Source of the DNA: Oscillospiraceae bacterium
Lineage (GTDB): Bacteria > Bacillota > Clostridia > Oscillospirales > Oscillospiraceae
Assembly (NCBI GenBank): GCA_017501805.1
Contig: JAFVWG010000032.1
Coordinates: forward strand, 1-16,610
Length of the DNA stretch: 16,610 nt
Reading direction: 5' to 3'
The notes under the pieces are model-generated. The model was not told the DNA's origin, did not search any database, and worked only from the letters and a program-made list of their open reading frames with translations. Of this stretch, positions 12,400-16,610 are shown one piece after another. Within the stretch, counting starts at the first letter, position 1. Each line of letters starts with the position of its first letter. The position numbers and the translations under genes were made by a program.

Positions 12400-13152
12400 C
12401 TATTTTTTATCAAAGTTTCGATATGGCATACATTTTTTCTCTGCAAACTCCACCAGAGCCATCAGCGCCAGCGAGATGGCGGAGATCAGGAAGATCACCG
12501 CAAACATTTTGTCAAAGGCAAACGCCTTTTTCACGCGGGTCATATAGACTCCCAGCCCGCCGAAGCCGCCGAGCCACTCACTGATCACCGCCCCGACCAC
12601 GCTGTACGCCGCGGCGATCCGCAATCCGGAAAAGAGCTGCGGAAGCGCCGACGGAAATTTGATGTAGCGAAAAATCTGCAAACGGTTTGCGCCCATCGCC
12701 CGCAAAAGCCCGATCGCATCCTGATTCGCGCTGCGAAACCCGTCCAGAAGTCCCACCGTCACGGGAAAAAAGGTGGAAATAACGATCAGGATGATCTTCG
12801 GCGTCATCTCATAACCAAACCACAGCACCAACAGCGGGGCAACGGCGACCGACGGGATCGTCTGCGTGATGATCAGCAGCGGATAGAACGCCTTGTAGAG
12901 AACATCAAAGGCATCCATCAGCACTGCCGCCGCAAACCCCACGCTCACGCCAAGCAGCAAACCGATAAAAGCCTCTTGCAGTGTGATCAGGGAATTCTCC
13001 CACAGAAGCGGAAGTTCGCTCACAAACGCCCGCAGCACCTCCACAGGAGACGGAAGCATATACGGCGGAAGCAGTCCGATCGCGCAGATCCCCTGCCACA
13101 GCAGCAAAAACGCGGCAACCGCGGTGACCGACGGCAGATTACGCCTCAGCAT
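12400..13152 (-). CDS. thiX: ABC transporter permease (ThiX-like)
   Basis: This 250-residue permease has about six membrane helices and belongs to the SsuC/TauC/ThiX-type group. The coupling loop that contacts the ATPase is visible in LLRAMGANRLQIFRYIKFP (about 149-167), followed by ALPQLFSGLRIA. Other landmarks are LPSPVEVLRAF (33-43) and TQTIPSVAVAPLLVLWFG. Its start overlaps the end of the thiamine-binding protein gene by 14 nt, implying translational coupling. It forms the channel for the substrate captured by the lipoprotein. Confidence 0.9.
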   Translation of the reverse strand: MLRRNLPSVTAVAAFLLLWQGICAIGLLPPYMLPSPVEVLRAFVSELPLLWENSLITLQEAFIGLLLGVSVGFAAAVLMDAFDVLYKAFYPLLIITQTIPSVAVAPLLVLWFGYEMTPKIILIVISTFFPVTVGLLDGFRSANQDAIGLLRAMGANRLQIFRYIKFPSALPQLFSGLRIAAAYSVVGAVISEWLGGFGGLGVYMTRVKKAFAFDKMFAVIFLISAISLALMALVEFAEKKCMPYRNFDKK

Positions 13153-13441
13153 GTTTTGCGATCTTTCCGTCGATGGTCAGAAGCTCGCCCTGCGGCTGAT
13201 AAACCACCTTGATATAGGCAGAAACCTTTTCCGCACCTGCTCTGATCGCAACGTGCTGACACTCTTTCACGATGTCCATCAATTCGTCGTAGCTCTCCCC
13301 TTCGACCGTCGTTTCAAACGGACCCACATGACAGTGCAGGCCGCTGCTTTTGATATAGGCAATGACCTCATCGACGATGCGGATCAGTTCCCCGCGATCG
13401 GAAACCGCGGGAAGGACCTGGATTGCGATACTTGCTTTCAT
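13139..13441 (-). CDS. YkoF/MTH1187-type thiamine-binding protein
   Basis: This 100-residue single-domain protein (MKASIAIQVLP... SSGLHCHVGPFETTVEGESYDELMDIV) matches the MTH1187/YkoF-like family, whose ferredoxin-like folds bind thiamine or related pyrimidines. The start at 13441 is set by GGAGG (13455-13451) and homology; the open frame extends upstream only through the terminator hairpin of the riboswitch. First gene of the thi uptake operon, overlapping the permease gene. It has no signal peptide, so it is cytoplasmic and might buffer or sense imported ligand; that role is inferred. Confidence 0.85.
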   Translation of the reverse strand: MKASIAIQVLPAVSDRGELIRIVDEVIAYIKSSGLHCHVGPFETTVEGESYDELMDIVKECQHVAIRAGAEKVSAYIKVVYQPQGELLTIDGKIAKHAEA

Positions 13442-13454
13442 ACTGTTTCCCTCC

Positions 13455-13495
13455 AAAAATGAATTGCCTCCACCGAAGTATCCCGGCGAAGGCAA
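13455..13495 (-). terminator. Expression-platform terminator of TPP riboswitch 2
   Basis: A 12-bp stem with two wobbles (13484-13495 with 13464-13475, loop of 8 nt) is followed on the minus strand by TTCATTTTT, directly ahead of the GGAGG of the first gene. It can act as an attenuator, and by position may also mask the ribosome site region. Confidence 0.7.
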
Positions 13496-13521
13496 TGAAA
13501 CGCGCGCGTGTTCCGCGCTCG

Positions 13522-13608
13522 ATGCTCCCTACGCCGGCATGATCCGGATCAGGTTATTGGGTCGCAGGATCACCTGCCTCTCAGCCTGTCAATTCAGACT
13601 CCCCAGCG
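13522..13608 (-). promoter_or_regulatory. TPP riboswitch 2 (gene-proximal)
   Basis: The minus strand carries the THI-box elements in order: CTGAGA (13584-13579), ACCTGAT (13554-13548), then GGATCATGCC and GGCGTAGGGA toward 13525. The canonical GGATAATGCC is changed by one base (A to C). The P1 arms are near 13606 and 13523. It is followed by the terminator at 13455-13495. Binding of thiamine pyrophosphate should lower expression of the downstream uptake genes. Confidence 0.95.
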
Positions 13609-13616
13609 TTCGGTTG

Positions 13617-13655
13617 AAAACAAAAACAGGAGGCTCCCGTTCGGATGCCTCCTGT
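13617..13655 (-). terminator. Expression-platform terminator of TPP riboswitch 1
   Basis: The 9-bp stem ACAGGAGGC/GCCTCCTGT (13655-13647 with 13634-13626 on the minus strand, loop 12 nt) is followed by TTTTGTTTTC. It stands directly between the two TPP aptamers. Confidence 0.9.
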
Positions 13656-13671
13656 AAAAAATCTCCGTGTA

Positions 13672-13758
13672 TGACTTCCTACGGCGGCATTATCCGCATC
13701 AGGTTATAGGGTCGAAGTTCGTTTACTTCCTCTCAGCCTGCTGTCACAAGCTCCCCTG
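13672..13758 (-). promoter_or_regulatory. TPP riboswitch 1 (promoter-proximal)
   Basis: A second complete THI-box on the minus strand: CTGAGA (13736-13731), ACCTGAT (13704-13698), then GGATAATGCC and GCCGTAGGA. It lies just after the promoter and has its own terminator before riboswitch 2, making a tandem arrangement. Confidence 0.95.
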
Positions 13759-13775
13759 TATTTATTTTCACCGCT

Positions 13776-13803
13776 ATTATACACCCGTTTCCCAAAAACG
13801 CAA
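13776..13803 (-). promoter_or_regulatory. Promoter of the thiamine-precursor uptake operon
   Basis: On the minus strand TTGCGT (13803-13798), 16 bp, then a perfect TATAAT (13781-13776). Transcription would start near 13769, just before riboswitch 1. Confidence 0.8.
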
Positions 13804-13821
13804 GAACTATTTTCATCCGAC

Positions 13822-13837
13822 CGCAGCAAGAGCTGCG
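13822..13837. other. Small hairpin in the divergent thi/symporter region
   Basis: CGCAGC/GCTGCG, a perfect 6-bp inverted repeat with a 4-nt spacer, lies between the thi promoter and the symporter gene. It may be an operator. I find no convincing promoter for the symporter: TATGCT at 13861-13866 lacks a good -35. Confidence 0.3.
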
Positions 13838-13902
13838 TTTCCTTGCTTTTATCCCCAAATTATGCTACCATTAGCGGCAGAAACAGAAAGGGCGTGTACA
13901 CT

Positions 13903-15258
13903 ATGAAACATACGCAGCGCTTTTCCGGGAAGCTGGGATACGTTCTGGCGACGGTCGGCTCCGCGGTCGGTCTCGGAAACATCTGGCGGTTCCCCTATCT
14001 TGCGGCAAAATACGGCGGCGGTGCATTCCTGCTGGTCTATATTCTCCTCGCGGCGACCTTCGGCTACACGATGATCATGTCGGAGACCGCGCTCGGACGC
14101 CTGACCGGGAAAAGCCCCGTGGGCGCGTTCGCTGCCTGCAGCAAAAAGAAGACCGTCCGCGCGGGCGGCTGGCTCAACGCGATCATCCCGATGCTGATCG
14201 TCCCCTATTACAGCGTGATCGGCGGCTGGGTCGTGCACTATCTGCTCGGCTATCTGCAGGGCAACGGCGCCGCGATGGCGGACGGTGCGTATTTCGGCAG
14301 CTTCCTCGCAGGCCCCTTGCGTCTGGAGCTCTGTTTCCTGATCTTCGGGCTGATGACGATGCTGGTCATTTTCGGCGGCGTGCGCAACGGCGTTGAGCGC
14401 GTTTCCAAAATCATGATGCCCATCCTCGTTGTCCTGAGCATCGTGATCGCCGTCTTTTCCATCACCCGCCCGGGCGCTATGGAAGGCGTGCGCTATCTCC
14501 TCGTTCCCGACTTTGACAACTTCTCCCTGATGACGGTCGTTGCCGCCCTGGGACAGATGTTCTATTCCCTGTCCATCGCGATGGGCATCCTCATCACCTT
14601 CGGCTCCTACACCGGGCGCGATGTGGACATTGAGAGCACGACCGTGCAGGTGGAGCTCTTCGACACCTTGATTGCCATTATGGCGGGGCTGATGGTCATC
14701 CCCGCGGTCTTTGCCTTCTCCGGCGGAGATCCCTCCGCGCTGAGCAAAGGACCGTCTCTGATGTTTGAGACCCTGCCGAAGGTCTTCGCCTCCATGGGCG
14801 GCGACTGGATCGGCGTGCTGTTCTTCCTTCTGGTGCTGTTCGCGGCGCTGACCAGCTCCGTTTCGCTGGCGGAAAGCGCGGTCGCCACGTTCGAGGAAGA
14901 GCTCGGCTGGTCCCGCACCCGCTCCGCTCTGCTGATGAGCGGCATTCTGGCTGTTCTCGGCACGCTCTCCTGCCTCGGCTTCAATCTGCTGTCCGGCGTC
15001 ACGCCGCTGGGTATGGACCTGCTCTCCTTCTTCGACTTCCTCACCAATTCCGTGATGATGCCTCTGGCAGCGGCGGCGACCTGCCTGCTGATCCTGTTCG
15101 TCATCGGTCAGGATAAGATCGAAGAGGAGATCACCGTCTCTTCCAAATTCCGCCGCCGCAAGCTTTGGCGAGTCATGATCCGCTATTTTGCGCTCGTGCT
15201 GCTGGGCGTGATCCTTATAAGCTCCCTTGCGGAAGCCTTCGGCTGGATCAAAATCTGA
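13903..15258 (+). CDS. Neurotransmitter:sodium symporter (NSS, LeuT-fold) transporter
   Basis: This 451-residue protein has 11-12 predicted membrane helices. The first helix carries the NSS signature GSAVGLGNIWRFPYLA with the glycines and asparagine of the unwound sodium and substrate site, followed by YGGGAF. GQMFYSLSIAMGILITFGSY corresponds to the sixth-helix region, and an ALTSSVSLAE stretch to the eighth, where Na2 ligands sit. Bacterial members import amino acids, indole-type compounds or amines with Na+. GAAAGG lies 11 nt before ATG 13903; the open frame starts 20 codons earlier but lacks homology there. It is divergent from the thi operon, but no functional link is evident. The substrate is unknown. 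Confidence 0.93.
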   Translation: MKHTQRFSGKLGYVLATVGSAVGLGNIWRFPYLAAKYGGGAFLLVYILLAATFGYTMIMSETALGRLTGKSPVGAFAACSKKKTVRAGGWLNAIIPMLIVPYYSVIGGWVVHYLLGYLQGNGAAMADGAYFGSFLAGPLRLELCFLIFGLMTMLVIFGGVRNGVERVSKIMMPILVVLSIVIAVFSITRPGAMEGVRYLLVPDFDNFSLMTVVAALGQMFYSLSIAMGILITFGSYTGRDVDIESTTVQVELFDTLIAIMAGLMVIPAVFAFSGGDPSALSKGPSLMFETLPKVFASMGGDWIGVLFFLLVLFAALTSSVSLAESAVATFEEELGWSRTRSALLMSGILAVLGTLSCLGFNLLSGVTPLGMDLLSFFDFLTNSVMMPLAAAATCLLILFVIGQDKIEEEITVSSKFRRRKLWRVMIRYFALVLLGVILISSLAEAFGWIKI

Positions 15259-15267
15259 TTATAAAAC

Positions 15268-15298
15268 AAAAAAGAGCTGCCTCCGGGCAGCTCTTTTT
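15268..15298. terminator. Bidirectional terminator
   Basis: GAGCTGCC/GGCAGCTC (15274-15281 with 15286-15293, loop TCCG) has A6 on the left and T5 on the right. It is shared by the symporter (plus) and the oxidoreductase (minus), which converge here. Confidence 0.93.
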
Positions 15299-15306
15299 GT
15301 ATGCAG

Positions 15307-16569
15307 TCAAATTGTTTTCATGAATTCGTCCATATCGATGCAGACACCGTCATGGATACGGGAGTGCTCCGCCGCAAACGCGAGATAGTGGCTCTCCGTC
15401 GAACGATCGATCATAGTGATGGCGCTCGTGTCGAAATCGTCACCGCGGTAGAAGCGGATCACGTCTTTTATCATGCGTCCATCGCCGCCGCCGTGCCCCG
15501 TGAAGTCATCATAGAGCGGCGAGAGGTCAATCGTCTCCTCCTCCTTGCCAAACACACGGATGCTCAAAGTGCGTGCCTTGAAATCGCCGACCACATCGCC
15601 CTTCGAGCCGAATACGTGGATTGTGCGCGTCTGCTGATTCGAAAAACCTGTCATTGTAAATGTCACGGTCGTGCCGTCGTCCATCAGGAGGTTCGTCACC
15701 TCGTGATCCACCACATCGTTGTCGGGCATTTGGAATACGCAGCGTCCGTAATCCGTGTTTTTCAAAATCTCAAGGATATTTTCCTCTGTCGGCTCCGGAT
15801 GCAGCACATTCGCAGGCCATCCGGGGATACGGGAGTAGTAGAACTTCTGCGCGTGATACGGGCAGTCCTCCACCGGGCATCCATCGGTGCAGCGCGGCGG
15901 CGCATTTGGTGGACAGTGCTCCTTGTTGAAATAGGACTGCGAGCCGAAGGACGTGACTTTCTTACATTTGCGCCCCGTCAGCCACAGAAAGAGATCCAAA
16001 TCGTGGCAGGATTTGGCGAGGATCATCGGGCTGGACTCCACGCTGTTGTGCCAGTTTCCGCGAACGTAACTGTGTGCATAATGGTAGTATCCGACCTGCT
16101 CCGCCGCCTCAATGGACTCCACCTTGCCGATCACGCCGTCATCGATGAGCTTCTTGATTTGCTGATAGAACACAGTGTAGCGCAGCACGTGGCATACAAT
16201 GATCCTTCTGCCGCACCTGTGCGCCGTCTCGGCGATGGCCTTGCAGTCTTCCGCGGTCACGGCGATCGGCTTTTCCAAAAGCAGATCGTACCCTTTTTCC
16301 AGCGCGGCAACTGCGTGCTCACGGTGCTGCTTATCCTGCGTGGCGATCACCATCACATCGGCAAGCTTCGGCTGCGCAAGCATCTCCTCGCCGCTCAAAA
16401 ACAGGCGTTCGGCAGGAAGCCGCAGCACCTTGTTGAGCGATTCCAGACGGACGGGGCGGTTGTCCGCAATCGCTACAACCTCCATCTCCTCCGGATATTT
16501 CTGCTGCATTACGGCGTAACGCGTGCCGCGGTTGCCGACGCCCATCACAGCAAATGACACTTTTTTCAT
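15307..16569 (-). CDS. Gfo/Idh/MocA-family oxidoreductase
   Basis: This 420-residue protein has an N-terminal Rossmann domain with G10-x-G12-x-x-G15 (VMGVGNRG), the family EKP motif (99-101, LLLEKPIAV), and the catalytic-region AKSCHDLDLFLWL with K186, H189 and D190. The C-terminal domain (about 130-400) is the usual α/β dimer or substrate domain. An inserted cysteine cluster (C219, C227, C231, C236, with H239) suggests a bound metal ion. Family members oxidise or reduce sugars, inositols and aminosugars with NAD(P). The start at 16569 is set by AGAGGGGG upstream and by MKKVSFAVMG. A TATAAT lies at 16602-16597 on the minus strand; its -35 is at or beyond the window edge. The substrate is unknown and no sugar genes are adjacent in the window. 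Confidence 0.9.
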   Translation of the reverse strand: MKKVSFAVMGVGNRGTRYAVMQQKYPEEMEVVAIADNRPVRLESLNKVLRLPAERLFLSGEEMLAQPKLADVMVIATQDKQHREHAVAALEKGYDLLLEKPIAVTAEDCKAIAETAHRCGRRIIVCHVLRYTVFYQQIKKLIDDGVIGKVESIEAAEQVGYYHYAHSYVRGNWHNSVESSPMILAKSCHDLDLFLWLTGRKCKKVTSFGSQSYFNKEHCPPNAPPRCTDGCPVEDCPYHAQKFYYSRIPGWPANVLHPEPTEENILEILKNTDYGRCVFQMPDNDVVDHEVTNLLMDDGTTVTFTMTGFSNQQTRTIHVFGSKGDVVGDFKARTLSIRVFGKEEETIDLSPLYDDFTGHGGGDGRMIKDVIRFYRGDDFDTSAITMIDRSTESHYLAFAAEHSRIHDGVCIDMDEFMKTI

Positions 16570-16596
16570 GGAGTGTTCCCCCTCTCCTCTTTTTTC

Positions 16597-16602
16597 ATTA
16601 TA
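16597..16602 (-). promoter_or_regulatory. -10 element of the oxidoreductase promoter
   Basis: A perfect TATAAT on the minus strand lies 27 nt before the start codon. The -35 region would fall beyond the window end, so the promoter is only half visible. Confidence 0.55.
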
Positions 16603-16610
16603 CAACATAC

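Noticed and set aside
12232..13212. Plus-strand open frame opposite the permease gene
   Set aside because: Low-complexity arginine/glutamine/histidine-rich translation typical of reverse-strand shadows.
15301..16557. Long plus-strand open frame opposite the oxidoreductase
   Set aside because: Antisense shadow with no recognisable domain and no ribosome site.

Overview
The window looks like chromosomal DNA of a GC-rich Clostridia-type Firmicute, probably an Oscillospiraceae-like gut bacterium. The signs are strong AGGAGG-type ribosome sites, TTGACA/TATAAT promoters, rplM-rpsI gene order, tandem TPP riboswitches ahead of a ThiXYZ-type transporter, and a composite palindromic repeat that I recall from such genomes. 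The taxonomic placement is inference, since no rRNA is present.

Layout. Positions 1-1950 hold a TtcA-type tRNA thiolase (minus) diverging from rplM-rpsI (plus), with an intrinsic terminator at each end. Positions 1950-3590 form a visibly AT-richer accessory stretch just downstream of rpsI. It holds hairpins, a ~120 bp palindromic repeat, an AAC(6')-I-like acetyltransferase, a ~10 bp phased ACG repeat array, a terminator or broken gene tail, and an orphan membrane protein. Positions 3594-5560 hold a two-gene minus operon (CNNM/CorC-type membrane protein, then a VOC protein) preceded by a ~180 nt leader that contains an attenuator-like terminator and a competing hairpin.

Positions 5664-10643 hold the most interesting region, an envelope-lipid module. 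A three-gene minus operon encodes a CDP-alcohol phosphatidyltransferase, a CrtO-like acyltransferase and an UgtP/MGD1-like glycosyltransferase, coupled by overlapping start and stop codons. Next to it are a histidine kinase with almost no extracytoplasmic domain and its OmpR-type response regulator, and divergent from those a PAP2-family phosphatase. Pentamers of the form YTCAA/TTGAR recur at exactly 11 bp steps between the regulator and PAP2 genes (six copies) and upstream of the lipid operon (four copies). In each case the last box begins 15 bp before a -10 hexamer. I infer one two-component system controlling itself, the phosphatase and the lipid operon.

Positions 10645-13803 (minus) hold a thiamine-precursor uptake operon: promoter, TPP riboswitch 1 plus terminator, TPP riboswitch 2 plus a second terminator, a thiamine-binding YkoF/MTH1187-type protein, permease, lipoprotein and ATPase. 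Positions 13903-15258 hold an NSS-family sodium symporter (plus), and 15307-16569 a Gfo/Idh/MocA oxidoreductase (minus); the two converge on a shared terminator. No rRNA, tRNA, CRISPR array, transposase or recombinase gene was seen.
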